Shown: positions 34,758 to 43,902, counted from the stretch's first letter. The stretch: 64,000 bases of DNA from Rugamonas aquatica (GCF_009380215.1 NZ_WHUG01000007.1:62001-126000), one strand, 5' to 3'. Made by a program: numbers and translations. Notes: generated by a model not told the origin, from the sequence alone.

Positions 34758-35629
34758 TATTTACCCGACTTTCCGCGAGCCCAGGCTTGCAACAGGTTGA
34801 TGGTCAGCAGCATGATGAAGGACACCACCAGCATCACCACCGCGATGGCGGTGGCGCCGGCGTAGTCGTACTGCTCCAGCTTGGTGATGATGAACAGCGG
34901 CGTGATCTCCGACACCATCGGCATATTGCCGGCGATGAAAATCACCGAGCCGTACTCGCCGGTGGCGCGCGCGAAGGCCAGCGCGAAGCCGGTCATCAGC
35001 GACGGCAGGATGGTCGGGAACACCACGCGGGTAAAGGTCTGCAATGCGTTGGCGCCCAGGCTGGCGGCGGCCTCTTCCAGTTCGCGCTCGGCGTCTTCCA
35101 GCACCGGTTGCACGGTACGCACCACGAACGGCAGGCCGATGAAGGTCAGCGCGACCACCACGCCCACCGGCGTGAACGCCACCTTGAAACCCAGCGTGCC
35201 TTCGAGGAAGCGGCCGAACCAGCCATTGGCCGAGTACAGCGCGGTCAGCGTGATGCCGGCCACGGCGGTCGGCAGCGCGAACGGCAGGTCCACCAGTGCG
35301 TCGATGATGCGCTTGCCGGGGAATTCGTAGCGCACCAGCACCCAGGCGACGATGCCGCCGAAGATGACGTTGATGAAGGCGCCCAGCAGCGAGGCGCCGA
35401 ACGTCAATTTGTAGGAAGCCAGCACGCGGGCCGATGTCACGGCGTTCCAGAAACCTTCCCAGCTCAGCGTGAAGGTCTTCAGGAACACGGCCGACAACGG
35501 GATCAGGACGATCAGCGTCAGGTAGAAAATGGTGAATCCCAGCGACAGCCGGAAACCCGGCATGACGCGGAATGGCGCGCTCCGGGCGGCAGCGGGTGCC
35601 GTGGCGGACGCAGCGAGAACTGCTGACAT
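34757..35629 (-). CDS. cysT: Sulfate ABC transporter permease CysT (CysU)
   Basis: The product is 290 residues from the ATG at 35629, with six membrane helices and an EAA loop (ELEEAAASLGANALQTFTRV). It is the first gene of the cysTWAB unit. AAGGGAG upstream of 35629 sets the start; an in-frame extension to 35677 lacks a signal. The ribosome binding site lies in one arm of an inverted repeat. Confidence 0.95.
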   Translation of the reverse strand: MSAVLAASATAPAAARSAPFRVMPGFRLSLGFTIFYLTLIVLIPLSAVFLKTFTLSWEGFWNAVTSARVLASYKLTFGASLLGAFINVIFGGIVAWVLVRYEFPGKRIIDALVDLPFALPTAVAGITLTALYSANGWFGRFLEGTLGFKVAFTPVGVVVALTFIGLPFVVRTVQPVLEDAERELEEAAASLGANALQTFTRVVFPTILPSLMTGFALAFARATGEYGSVIFIAGNMPMVSEITPLFIITKLEQYDYAGATAIAVVMLVVSFIMLLTINLLQAWARGKSGK

Positions 35630-35636
35630 GGTTGCT

Positions 35637-35663
35637 CCCTTATTACAAATTCTTCTATAAGGG
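35637..35663 (-). promoter_or_regulatory. Leader inverted repeat covering the cysT ribosome binding site
   Basis: On the minus strand CCCTTAT and ATAAGGG are separated by 13 bases. The second arm contains most of the AAGGGAG ribosome binding site, so pairing would hide it. It could also be a regulator binding site. Confidence 0.5.
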
Positions 35664-35739
35664 CTGCATGGTCTCATCTGCGCTTCATATTACAAACGAA
35701 GCATTTTTCATTAAGTTAGATGCGGAAGCTATATACGAA

Positions 35740-36513
35740 TCAGGACACCAGCTTGGCAGCGACCGCGACCAGGGTCAGCGCCAGCAAGCCGCGCAGCAGG
35801 CGCTCCGGCACGGCGCGGGCGGCGTAGGCGCCGATGGTGATGCCGGGCAGCGAACCGACCAGCAAGGTCAGCAGCAGGCTCCAGTTGATCGAGCCCAGCC
35901 ACCAGTGGCCGACGGCGGCGATGGCCGTCAGCGGCACGGCGTAGGCGATGTCGGTGCCGGCCACTTCGGCCGAGGTCAGGCGTGGATACAACATCACCAG
36001 CAGCGTCGCGCCGATGGCGCCGGCGCCGATGGAGGAGATCGTCACCAGCGTGCCCAGCACGGCGCCGGAAACGATGGTGGCGATGACCAGCGCCCTGCCC
36101 TGCAACTGGCGCTCGGGATGGGCGGTGATCCAGGCCAGCATCTTGCGCTTGAACAGCAGGGCGACGACGGTCAGCAGCACGGAACCGGCGATCATGTAGC
36201 GGATCACCTGGCCGATGTCTTTATTGAGGGTGCCGAAATGTTTGAGGAACAGGCTGGCCACCAGGGCCGCAGGCAAGGCGCCCAGGCAGAGGCGGCGCAC
36301 GATTTCCCAGTGCACCGTGCCGCGCATGCGGTGGGTGAAGGTGCCGACGCCCTTGGTCAGCGAGGCGAACGCCAGGTCGGTGCCGACCGCCACTGCGGGC
36401 GAGACACCAAACAACAAAGTCAACAGCGGCGTCATCAACGAGCCACCGCCAACGCCGGTCATGCCGACCAGCAGGCCGACCGCGAAACCAGATGCGACAA
36501 ACGACAAATCCAT
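35740..36513 (-). CDS. TauE/SafE family sulfite or organosulfonate exporter
   Basis: The product is 257 residues with about eight membrane helices and the family opening GLLVGMTGVGGGSLMTPLL, repeated weakly in the second half (SSIGAGAIGATLLVML). Members move sulfite, sulfoacetate or related anions. Its place between cysT and the peroxiredoxin in a sulfur block supports a sulfur role. The ATG at 36513 has GGGGAA seven bases upstream, chosen over an in-frame TTG. Confidence 0.92.
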   Translation of the reverse strand: MDLSFVASGFAVGLLVGMTGVGGGSLMTPLLTLLFGVSPAVAVGTDLAFASLTKGVGTFTHRMRGTVHWEIVRRLCLGALPAALVASLFLKHFGTLNKDIGQVIRYMIAGSVLLTVVALLFKRKMLAWITAHPERQLQGRALVIATIVSGAVLGTLVTISSIGAGAIGATLLVMLYPRLTSAEVAGTDIAYAVPLTAIAAVGHWWLGSINWSLLLTLLVGSLPGITIGAYAARAVPERLLRGLLALTLVAVAAKLVS

Positions 36514-36520
36514 GCAATTC

Positions 36521-36554
36521 CCCAAGAGTAGATCGCAGAGTACCTACTCTTGGG
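36521..36554 (-). promoter_or_regulatory. Leader hairpin covering the TauE ribosome binding site
   Basis: CCCAAGAGTAG and CTACTCTTGGG form a perfect 11-base stem with a 12-base loop. The second arm ends in the GGG of the GGGGAA ribosome binding site, seven bases before the ATG, so the stem would block translation. Confidence 0.6.
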
Positions 36555-36591
36555 AAATATCCAAACAACGGATTGCTTATTTGCTTATGCG

Positions 36592-37230
36592 TTATTTATT
36601 CGGCTGAGGTGTTACGCGGAGGTAAGGTTTGGCCGCGGTGAAGCCCTTAGGATACTTTTGTTTCAGTACATCAGGATCTTGCACGGTCAGCGGGATGATG
36701 ACGTCGTCGCCGTCTTTCCAGTTGCCCGGGGTGGCCACAGTGTAGCTGTCGGTCAGTTGCAGGGCGTCGATCACGCGCAACACTTCGTCGAAATTGCGGC
36801 CGGTGCTCATCGGGTAGGTGATGCTCAGGCGGACTTTCTTGTTCGGATCGATGACGAACAGCGTGCGCACGGTGGCCGTGGTCGAAGCGTTCGGGTGGAT
36901 CATGTCGTACAGAGCGGAAACCTTGCGGTCTTCGTCGGCGATGATAGGGAAGCCGACCACGGTGCCCTGGGTCTCTTCGATGTCGCTGATCCAGGCCTGG
37001 TGCGATTCGGCCGGGTCAACCGACAGCGCGATCGCTTTGACGTTGCGCTTGTCGAATTCAGGTTTCAGCTTGGCGGTCAGGCCCAGCTCGGTCGTGCACA
37101 CTGGCGTGAAATCGGCCGGGTGCGAGAACAGCACGACCCAGGAGTTGCCTGCCCACTCGTGAAAGTGCAGCTTGCCGATGGAGGAATCTTGTTCAAAATC
37201 AGGGGCGTTATCGCCCAGTCGTATCGTCAT
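36592..37230 (-). CDS. Peroxiredoxin, 1-Cys (Prx6) type
   Basis: The product is 212 residues, the usual length. The peroxidatic cysteine is in the motif HPADFTPVCTTELG, and no resolving cysteine is seen later, so it is the 1-Cys class. It reduces hydrogen peroxide and organic peroxides. The ATG at 37230 has GGAG seven bases upstream. It lies 78 bases before the TauE exporter and 35 bases after the hydrolase gene, inside the sulfur block. Confidence 0.95.
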   Translation of the reverse strand: MTIRLGDNAPDFEQDSSIGKLHFHEWAGNSWVVLFSHPADFTPVCTTELGLTAKLKPEFDKRNVKAIALSVDPAESHQAWISDIEETQGTVVGFPIIADEDRKVSALYDMIHPNASTTATVRTLFVIDPNKKVRLSITYPMSTGRNFDEVLRVIDALQLTDSYTVATPGNWKDGDDVIIPLTVQDPDVLKQKYPKGFTAAKPYLRVTPQPNK

Positions 37231-37265
37231 GGTGTGCTCCAGAGGGAAAGAAAAGGGACCGGCTT

Positions 37266-37823
37266 TCAAGCGGCCGTCAACCTGCTATTCTGCGCCTTTT
37301 CTGCTAAAAAATACAAGGTTTCCAAGCCTTCAGGCCAATCGCCCAGGCCGGACTCGGCATTGATGTGGCCCAGCGGTCCGCCGTTGATGAAGCGGCTGCT
37401 CCAGCGACGCGCCCACAATTCGGCGCGCGGCGCCGCCATCCACGGGTCGCTGGTGCTGCCGACCAGGATCGACGGCACCGGCAGCGCCTGCTGCGGCAGC
37501 TGCGCCGCCACGCCAAATTTATCGGGATCGGCCGGCGCCACCAGCAGCACGCCGGCCACGCCGGACGGATCGCGCGCCACGCTGTGCACGGTGGCCAGGC
37601 TGCCGAAGCTGTGGGCGACGATCAGCGTCGGACGCGTATCGCCGCCACGCACCTGGTCGACCCGCGCCGACCAGCGCGACAGATCCGGCTGGTCCCAGGC
37701 ATCCTGCCCCACCCGCTCGAACCAGGGGAACAGCCGCTGCCAGCGGCTTTGCCAGTGCTCCGGCCCGCTGTCATGCAGACCGGGCGCAATCAGCACGCGG
37801 AACCGGGCCAGGATGCCGTCCAT
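37266..37823 (-). CDS. RBBP9/YdeN family alpha/beta hydrolase
   Basis: The product is 185 residues. The nucleophile serine is in the motif AHSFGS, with aspartate in STSDPW and histidine in GPLGHIN. This matches the small YdeN/RBBP9 serine hydrolases. The substrate is unknown. Its start is three bases after the sbp stop, so it is almost certainly co-transcribed with sbp. Confidence 0.93.
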   Translation of the reverse strand: MDGILARFRVLIAPGLHDSGPEHWQSRWQRLFPWFERVGQDAWDQPDLSRWSARVDQVRGGDTRPTLIVAHSFGSLATVHSVARDPSGVAGVLLVAPADPDKFGVAAQLPQQALPVPSILVGSTSDPWMAAPRAELWARRWSSRFINGGPLGHINAESGLGDWPEGLETLYFLAEKAQNSRLTAA

Positions 37824-37825
37824 GA

Positions 37826-38827
37826 TTACTTGGGCTGGTAGATCTGGTCGAACAGGCCGCCGTCGGCGAAGTGGGTCTTCTGCGCCTTGGTCCAGTCGCC
37901 GGCCACATCGGACAGCTTGAACAGTTTGACGTTAGGGAACTGGGCGGCGTATTTCTTCGCTTCCTTCTCCACTGCCGGACGGTAGTAGTTCTTGGCGATG
38001 ATTTCCTGCGCTTCATCGGTGTACAGGAAGTTCAGGTAAGCCTCGGCCACCTTGCGGGTGCCGCGCTTGTCGGCCACTTTGTCGACCACGGCCACCGGCG
38101 GCTCGGCCAGGATGGAGACCGACGGCGCGACGATGTCGAACTTGGTCGGGCCCAGTTCCTTGATCGCCAGCAGCGCTTCGTTTTCCCAGGCGATCAGCAC
38201 GTCGCCGATGCCGCGCTCGACGAAGGTGGTGGTGGCGCCGCGCGCGCCGGAATCGAGCACCGGCACGTTTTTGTACAGCTTGCTCAGGAAGTCCTTGGCC
38301 GAGGCTTCGCTGCCGCCCGGCAGGCGCAGCGCGTAGCCGTAGGCGGCCAGGTGGTTCCAGCGGGCGCCGCCGGAGGTTTTCGGATTCGGGGTGATGACGG
38401 CGATGCCAGGCTTGACCAAGTCGTTCCAATCCTTGATGCCCTTAGGATTGCCCTTGCGCACCAGGAACACGATGGTCGAGGTGTAAGGCGTGCTGTTGTG
38501 CGGCAGCTTTTTCTGCCAGTCCGGCGACAGCAGCTTGTGCTCGGCGATGGCGTCGATGTCGTAGGCCAGCGCCAGCGAGACCACGTCCGCTTCCAGGCCG
38601 TCGATCACGGCGCGGCCCTGTTTGCCGGAACCGCCGTGCGATTGTTTGATTTTCAGCGTGTCGCCGGTCTTGGCTTGCCAGCTTTTGGCGAAGGCCGCGT
38701 TGACGTCCTGGTACAGCTCACGGGTCGGATCGTAGGACACGTTCAGCAAAGAGATTTCGGCCGCCAAGGCTGGAGCGACGGCGGTGACGGCGAGAATAGC
38801 AGCAGCAATAATTTTCTTGGACAGCAT
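37826..38827 (-). CDS. sbp: Sulfate-binding protein of the sulfate ABC transporter
   Basis: The product is 333 residues with a signal peptide ending at ALAAE. It has the Sbp signatures LNVSYDPTRELYQ, QSHGGSGKQGRAVIDGL and NPKTSGGARW, which contact the sulfate ion. It delivers sulfate to CysTWA, encoded downstream on the same strand after three intervening genes. Confidence 0.96.
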   Translation of the reverse strand: MLSKKIIAAAILAVTAVAPALAAEISLLNVSYDPTRELYQDVNAAFAKSWQAKTGDTLKIKQSHGGSGKQGRAVIDGLEADVVSLALAYDIDAIAEHKLLSPDWQKKLPHNSTPYTSTIVFLVRKGNPKGIKDWNDLVKPGIAVITPNPKTSGGARWNHLAAYGYALRLPGGSEASAKDFLSKLYKNVPVLDSGARGATTTFVERGIGDVLIAWENEALLAIKELGPTKFDIVAPSVSILAEPPVAVVDKVADKRGTRKVAEAYLNFLYTDEAQEIIAKNYYRPAVEKEAKKYAAQFPNVKLFKLSDVAGDWTKAQKTHFADGGLFDQIYQPK

Positions 38828-38928
38828 TTTTTGGTTCCCCTTGTAGTGAAGGTCTCCAGATTACGGCTGTCCTTTATAAATGAGAACTAAGCTTTTAGCA
38901 GTTCAATATACCCAAACCTTATATGCTC

Positions 38929-39312
38929 TCAGTAGAAGCGGTTGAACAACACCACGCCCCAGGCGCCGGCCGCCAGCAGGCAGGTCAGCAGCACGGCGGC
39001 GCTGCCAAAGTCCTTGGCGTTTTTCGACAAGGGGTGGCGCTCCAGCGACACGCGGTCGACCACGGCTTCGATCGAGGAATTGATCAGTTCCACGATCAGT
39101 ATCAACATCAGCACGCCGATCAGCACCAGTTTCTCGAACGCCGAGATGCGCAGCGCCAGCGCGATGATGGTGCCGACCGCGAACACGCTCACTTCCTGGC
39201 GGAAAGCATGCTCGTGCTTCCAGGCCGACTTGAAGCCGTCGATGGAGTACAAACAGGCCGAATAAATCCGTTTCAGGCCACTCTTGCTTTTGAATTCGCT
39301 CACTGGTTCCAT
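38929..39312 (-). CDS. dgkA: Diacylglycerol kinase
   Basis: The product is 127 residues with three membrane helices and the catalytic block LIVELINSSIEAVVDRV. It phosphorylates diacylglycerol to phosphatidic acid at the inner membrane, recycling lipid from membrane-derived oligosaccharide synthesis. It is divergent from the IclR gene and lies about 100 bases upstream of sbp. Confidence 0.96.
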   Translation of the reverse strand: MEPVSEFKSKSGLKRIYSACLYSIDGFKSAWKHEHAFRQEVSVFAVGTIIALALRISAFEKLVLIGVLMLILIVELINSSIEAVVDRVSLERHPLSKNAKDFGSAAVLLTCLLAAGAWGVVLFNRFY

Positions 39313-39416
39313 GAATAAGCCACAAAAATAGAATGTATGTATTATGCATCAATTCCACTTTTTTTCACATTATGGTATAAAGTAGCTATCGCATACTGCA
39401 CCGCACCAACCACATC

Positions 39417-40196
39417 ATGAAAATCGAAACAGTTCCCGAGCAAAAGACAACGATCCAGGTGATCGAGCGCATGGTGGCGCTACTCGATGCGCTGGCCAAG
39501 TATCCGGACCCCGTGAGCCTGAAGGAATTGTCCAAGGTCTCGGGGCTACACCCGTCCACCGCCCACCGTATCCTCAACGATATGGTGCTGACACGCTTTG
39601 TCGACCGCATCGAACCGGGCACCTACCGGCTCGGCATGCGGCTGCTGGAACTGGGCAATGTGGTCAAGAGCCGGCTGTCGGTGCGCGAGGCTGCGCTGGA
39701 TTTCATGCGTGCACTGCACAAAAAAACCCAGCAGACCATCAACCTGTCGGTGCGCCAGGGCGACGAGATCGTCTACATCGACCGCGCCTTCTCCGAGCGC
39801 TCAGGCATGCAGGTGGTGCGCGCCATCGGCGGCCGCGGCCCGCTGCACCTGACCTCGACCGGCAAGCTGTTCCTGTCGGTGGACGAGCCGAAAGCCATCC
39901 GCGCCTACGCCACGCGTACCGGACTGGCCGGCCACAACAAGAATTCGATCACGGATTTGACCAAGCTGGAGCGCGAGCTCAGCCTGGTGCGTTCGCGCGG
40001 CTATGCGCGCGACAACGAGGAGCTGGAACTGGGGGTGCGTTGCATGGCCGCCGGCATCCACGACGACAGCGGCAAGCTGATTGCCGGGCTGTCGATCTCG
40101 GCGCCGGCCGACCGTCTTCAGGACGAGTGGCTGGAAGACCTGGTGAGCACCGCCAACCAGATCTCCGCCACGCTGGGTTACATTCCCGTCGAGTAA
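39417..40196 (+). CDS. IclR family transcriptional regulator
   Basis: The product is 259 residues. It has an N-terminal winged helix-turn-helix (VSLKELSKVSGLHPSTAHRILNDM is the recognition region) and a C-terminal IclR effector domain with conserved R-x-A and C-x-A blocks (ELGVRCMAAGI). The regulated pathway is unknown. Its 3' end overlaps that of pbpG by 19 bases on the opposite strand. Confidence 0.92.
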   Translation: MKIETVPEQKTTIQVIERMVALLDALAKYPDPVSLKELSKVSGLHPSTAHRILNDMVLTRFVDRIEPGTYRLGMRLLELGNVVKSRLSVREAALDFMRALHKKTQQTINLSVRQGDEIVYIDRAFSERSGMQVVRAIGGRGPLHLTSTGKLFLSVDEPKAIRAYATRTGLAGHNKNSITDLTKLERELSLVRSRGYARDNEELELGVRCMAAGIHDDSGKLIAGLSISAPADRLQDEWLEDLVSTANQISATLGYIPVE

Positions 40197-41242
40197 GACG
40201 GCGAGCTGAGGGCGGCCGGCTTCAGCGCCTCCAGCCATTTGCGCATGCGGCCGGCATCGGCCGTACGCGACTGCTTGCCCTTGGAATCGAGGAACACCAT
40301 GATGACCGAGCGGCCTTCGATCACCGCCTGCATCATCAGGCAGCGCCCCGCTTCGTTGATGAAGCCGGTTTTCTGCAGGCCGATCGCCCAGTCCGGGCTG
40401 GCGACCAGGTGGTTGGTGGTGCCGAACTGCATAGGACGGCCGTTGGTTTCGATCATGGCCTTGGCGTCGGTCGAGTACTGGCGCAGGATGGGCTGCTGAT
40501 ACGCGGCCATCGCCAGCTTGGCCAGGTCGCGCGCGCTGGCCACATTCATTTTCGACAGACCGCTGGAATCGACGTAATGGGTGTCGACCATGCCCAGTTC
40601 GCGGGCCTTGGCGTTCATCGCTTCGACAAACGCAGGCTTGCCGCCCGGGTAGTTGCGGCCCAGCGCCGAGGCAGCGCGGTTTTCCGAGCTCATCAGCGCG
40701 ACGTGCAGCATATTGGCGCGGGTCAGCTGAGTGCCGACCTTCAGGCGCGAGCTGCTGAATTTTTCTCGGTCAACGTCCTCGTCGGTGACGGTCAGCATTT
40801 CATCCATGTCCTGCCGGGCTTCGACCACGACCAGGCCGGTCATCATCTTGGTGATCGAGGCGATCGGCAGCGCGACGTTGGAATTCTTTTCAAACAGCAC
40901 TTCGGAGTTGGCCTGGTCGAGCACCAGCGCCACGTTGGATTTCAGGTCCAGCGGATCGTGAGTCATGTTCAGGCCGGCCAGATCGCCCATCGTCGGCACC
41001 GGCGGCGCGGCGGCGATGATGCGCTGGTAGACCACCTTGCGGCGGCCGTTGACCTTGATAACGCGCTTGACCACGCGCTCCCCTGCCTCGGCTGCGACGA
41101 CGCGTACCGGCTGGCGGGCCTTGCCCTTCTTCACCTGGTGTTTTTTCGATGCGGCGCCATCGGCGGCCTGGGCAGGCGTGGCGGTGACGGCGGTGGCGGC
41201 AAACATCAGCGAAATGAGCGCACTGAGAGCGAGTTTATACAT
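40178..41242 (-). CDS. pbpG: D-alanyl-D-alanine endopeptidase (penicillin-binding protein 7 type)
   Basis: The product is 354 residues. A signal peptide ends near AQAA; a basic linker (about 30-75) is followed by an S11 peptidase domain. Active-site motifs are S-I-T-K at residues 129-132, SEN, and the KTG triad in LQKTGFI. It cleaves peptidoglycan cross-links in the periplasm. It converges on the IclR gene. Confidence 0.93.
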   Translation of the reverse strand: MYKLALSALISLMFAATAVTATPAQAADGAASKKHQVKKGKARQPVRVVAAEAGERVVKRVIKVNGRRKVVYQRIIAAAPPVPTMGDLAGLNMTHDPLDLKSNVALVLDQANSEVLFEKNSNVALPIASITKMMTGLVVVEARQDMDEMLTVTDEDVDREKFSSSRLKVGTQLTRANMLHVALMSSENRAASALGRNYPGGKPAFVEAMNAKARELGMVDTHYVDSSGLSKMNVASARDLAKLAMAAYQQPILRQYSTDAKAMIETNGRPMQFGTTNHLVASPDWAIGLQKTGFINEAGRCLMMQAVIEGRSVIMVFLDSKGKQSRTADAGRMRKWLEALKPAALSSPSYSTGM

Positions 41243-41392
41243 TCATATCCCCGAAAAAAACGGCCTGGGCAAAAAGCCCAACACCTGTTGCAGTGTAGCA
41301 AAACGCTGACTAAGCGCAAGCAAATTTAACATAGTCGGCATCGATGGTTGCGTCGACGCAATATGGTGCCGTAGGTTTTCAACAAGCTAGTT

Positions 41393-42088
41393 CTAATCAA
41401 CAAATTTAACAAATTCTTCGACCGGCATACGGTCCGTGATCAAAGTATTCTCGATTTTCGACGGATCCGCGTAACCCAGCGCCATGCCGCACACCACGGT
41501 CTCCCGCTCCGGCAAGTCCAGCACCTGGCCGATGATTCGATGATACTGGGTAAATGCCGCCTGCGGGCAAGTATCCAGGCCGCGCGCCCGCGCCGCCACC
41601 ATGATGTTTTGCAGGAACATGCCGTAGTCCAGCCACGAGCCCTGCTCCATGATGCGGTCGATGGTGAAGATCATGCCCACCGGGGCGCCGAAAAACTCGT
41701 AGTTGCGGCCGTGCTGGGCGGCCATGCCGGCCTTGTTGTCGCGCGTCAGGCCCAGCAGCGCGTACAAATCCCAGCCCACCTTGCGGCGGCGTTCGATGAA
41801 GGGCGAGACCCACTCGCGCGGATAGTAGGCGTATTCCTCGGTGTGCAACTTGGCCTGCTCCGCATCGTTGTGCGCGGCCAGGATGGCGGACGACAGCTGC
41901 TGCTTGCGCTCGCCATCGAGCACATAGACTTTCCACGGCTGGGTGTTGGTGCCGGACGGCGCCCGCGCCGCCACCTGCAGGATTTGCGCGACATCCTCGC
42001 GCGCCACGGGTTGCGGCAGGAAGGCGCGGATCGAACGGCGGCCGGTGATGGCGGCATCCACCGCTTGCTGGTCGGAAGAAGAAATCAT
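41393..42088 (-). CDS. Nitroreductase family protein
   Basis: The product is 231 residues. It shows the FMN-binding features GRRSIRAFLPQP, RAPSGTNTQPWKVYV and the C-terminal GMALGYAD. These enzymes reduce nitro compounds or quinones using NAD(P)H. The ATG at 42088 is chosen; longer in-frame extension overlaps the next gene. It begins 12 bases after the transporter gene. Confidence 0.93.
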   Translation of the reverse strand: MISSSDQQAVDAAITGRRSIRAFLPQPVAREDVAQILQVAARAPSGTNTQPWKVYVLDGERKQQLSSAILAAHNDAEQAKLHTEEYAYYPREWVSPFIERRRKVGWDLYALLGLTRDNKAGMAAQHGRNYEFFGAPVGMIFTIDRIMEQGSWLDYGMFLQNIMVAARARGLDTCPQAAFTQYHRIIGQVLDLPERETVVCGMALGYADPSKIENTLITDRMPVEEFVKFVD

Positions 42089-42099
42089 GTGCACTCGCT

Positions 42100-43008
42100 T
42101 TATTTGGTTTTCTTGACGACAAATATCACACCCGTGACCGCCAGCGCCATCCCCGCCATGCCGAGGGCGTTGAACGCTTCGCCGAACATCAGCCAGGCCA
42201 TGACGGCGGTGGTCGGCGGGGTCAGGTACAGCAGGCTGGTGACCTGGGTGGCGTCGCTGCGGCGTATCAGCGCGAACAGCAGGAAAATGGCGCCTATCGA
42301 CAAGCCCATCACCGACCACAGCAAGGCGCCGATGAAGCGCGGCGTCCACTGCACCGCAGCAAATTCCGGCGTCCAGCCCTCGAAGATGATGGCTAGCGGC
42401 AACACCACGACCAGCGAGGCGGCGAACTGGATCACGGTGCCGGTGCGCAGGTCGAAATGCGGGCAATAGCGTTTTTGATACAGGGTGCCGACCGTCATCG
42501 ACAGCAGGGCCAGCACGCACAGCAGGATGGCGTCGGTCGACAGGCCCACCAGCTGGATCTTGGCGGCCACCACCAGCGCCACCCCGCCCAGGCCGAATAC
42601 CAGGCCCAGCCACTGTCGCGGCAGCACCTTTTCGCCGATCAGCGGCGCGGCAAAGGCGGTCAGGATGGGTTGCATGCCGACGATCAGCGCCGACAACCCG
42701 GCCGGCATGCCCAGCTTGATCGCGCACCAGACGCCGATCAGGTAGCCGGCCTGCACCAGCAGCCCGGCCAGGGCGATCTGCCAGATCCTGCCCTGCGGCC
42801 ACGGCGCTTTCAGCAGCAGCACGGCCGGCACCAGGAACAGCAGCACGCCCAGGAAGCGCAGCACCAGGAAGGTCAGCGGCGGCGCATATGGCAGGCCGAA
42901 CTTGGCGACAATGAAGCCGCTGCTCCACAACAGCACGAAAAACAAGGGCAGCGGCGACAGCAGAGTAGCGTGTTTGGCGGCCGCGACGGTGCTTGGGGTG
43001 TTGGGCAT
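42100..43008 (-). CDS. EamA/DMT family transporter
   Basis: The product is 302 residues with about ten helices in two EamA repeats (LFFVLLWSSGFIVAKFGLP and YLTPPTTAVMAWLMFGE). It probably exports a small metabolite. It precedes the nitroreductase gene by 11 bases and is likely co-transcribed with it. It is a second DMT transporter in the window and is not closely similar to that at 17277. Confidence 0.92.
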   Translation of the reverse strand: MPNTPSTVAAAKHATLLSPLPLFFVLLWSSGFIVAKFGLPYAPPLTFLVLRFLGVLLFLVPAVLLLKAPWPQGRIWQIALAGLLVQAGYLIGVWCAIKLGMPAGLSALIVGMQPILTAFAAPLIGEKVLPRQWLGLVFGLGGVALVVAAKIQLVGLSTDAILLCVLALLSMTVGTLYQKRYCPHFDLRTGTVIQFAASLVVVLPLAIIFEGWTPEFAAVQWTPRFIGALLWSVMGLSIGAIFLLFALIRRSDATQVTSLLYLTPPTTAVMAWLMFGEAFNALGMAGMALAVTGVIFVVKKTK

Positions 43009-43341
43009 GGATAACAGCGAAAACTAACTTGCATCAAGAAAGGAAATCGGCGCCGTTGTGGGGCGCCGACTCAACAGGATGCAAGTCTATCACGGCGGCC
43101 GTTTTGCCACCGTTCATGCCCTTTGCAGGCCACATTTTCCCTATGGAAATTGTTTCCAAAGGCTAGACTCGGTTCTTTGATGCAATGCACAAAAAATCGC
43201 TTGACTTAATTTTTGAAGGCCGTAAAATCGGGTTTGTTGCGTTGCACAATTTGTTGTTCGGTCTGAAACGTGGATAGTCTGTTTCGCACCGGCTGTAGAA
43301 ACAGCAGTACTTAATCAATGACTACTTTCCTGGAGAAATAA
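43009..43341 (+). promoter_or_regulatory. Gene-free control region of phaP with a sigma-70 promoter and repeated TGC motif
   Basis: No gene is seen in this 333-base stretch. TTGACT at 43201-43206 and TAAAAT at 43223-43228 are 16 bases apart. TGCAATGCACAA at 43181-43192 and TTGCGTTGCACAA at 43237-43249 flank the promoter; the shared TTGCACAA-like core suggests a repressor site, plausibly PhaR, which controls phasin genes. AGGAG or similar precedes the ATG (GGAGA). Confidence 0.6.
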
Positions 43342-43902
43342 ATGTTTTCAATCCCTGAGCAATTTTCCAATGCGACCAAAGCTAACTTTGAAGCTCAATT
43401 CGCGATTTTCTCGGCCCTGACCAACAAGGCTTTCGAAGGCGTGGAGAAGTTCGTCGACCTGAACCTGACCGCTGCTAAAGCATCGCTGGAAGAGTCGTCG
43501 ATCACCACCAAGCAACTGCTGTCGGCTAAAGATCCACAAGAATTCTTCTCGCTGGCTTCGGCACAAGCCCAGCCTAACGCAGAAAAAACCATCGCCTACG
43601 GCCGTCACCTGGCGACCATCGCTTCGAGCACCGGCGCTGAATTCAGCAAAGCTGCTGAAACCCAAATCGCTGAAACCAACCGTAAAGTCATCTCGCTGGT
43701 GGAAGAAGTGAGCAAGAACGCTCCAGCCGGTTCGGAAAACGCAGTGGCCATCCTGAAATCGGCCATCGGCAACGCCAACGCCGGTTACGAGCAGTTCGCC
43801 AAGACCGCCAAGCAAGCTGTCGAGTCGATCGAATCGAACCTGACCTCGGCCGTGAACCAGTTCACCGCTGCTGCCGCCAAAGCTGCTCCAGCCAAGAAGT
43901 AA
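43342..43902 (+). CDS. phaP: Phasin family protein
   Basis: The product is 186 residues, highly helical and alanine-rich with no signal peptide. It opens FSIPEQFSNATKANFEAQFAI and ends in a lysine/alanine tail AAAAKAAPAKK, typical of betaproteobacterial PhaP. Phasins coat polyhydroxyalkanoate granules, preventing coalescence. Codon use is strongly optimised, as expected for an abundant protein. No PHA synthase lies in the window. Confidence 0.93.
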   Translation: MFSIPEQFSNATKANFEAQFAIFSALTNKAFEGVEKFVDLNLTAAKASLEESSITTKQLLSAKDPQEFFSLASAQAQPNAEKTIAYGRHLATIASSTGAEFSKAAETQIAETNRKVISLVEEVSKNAPAGSENAVAILKSAIGNANAGYEQFAKTAKQAVESIESNLTSAVNQFTAAAAKAAPAKK

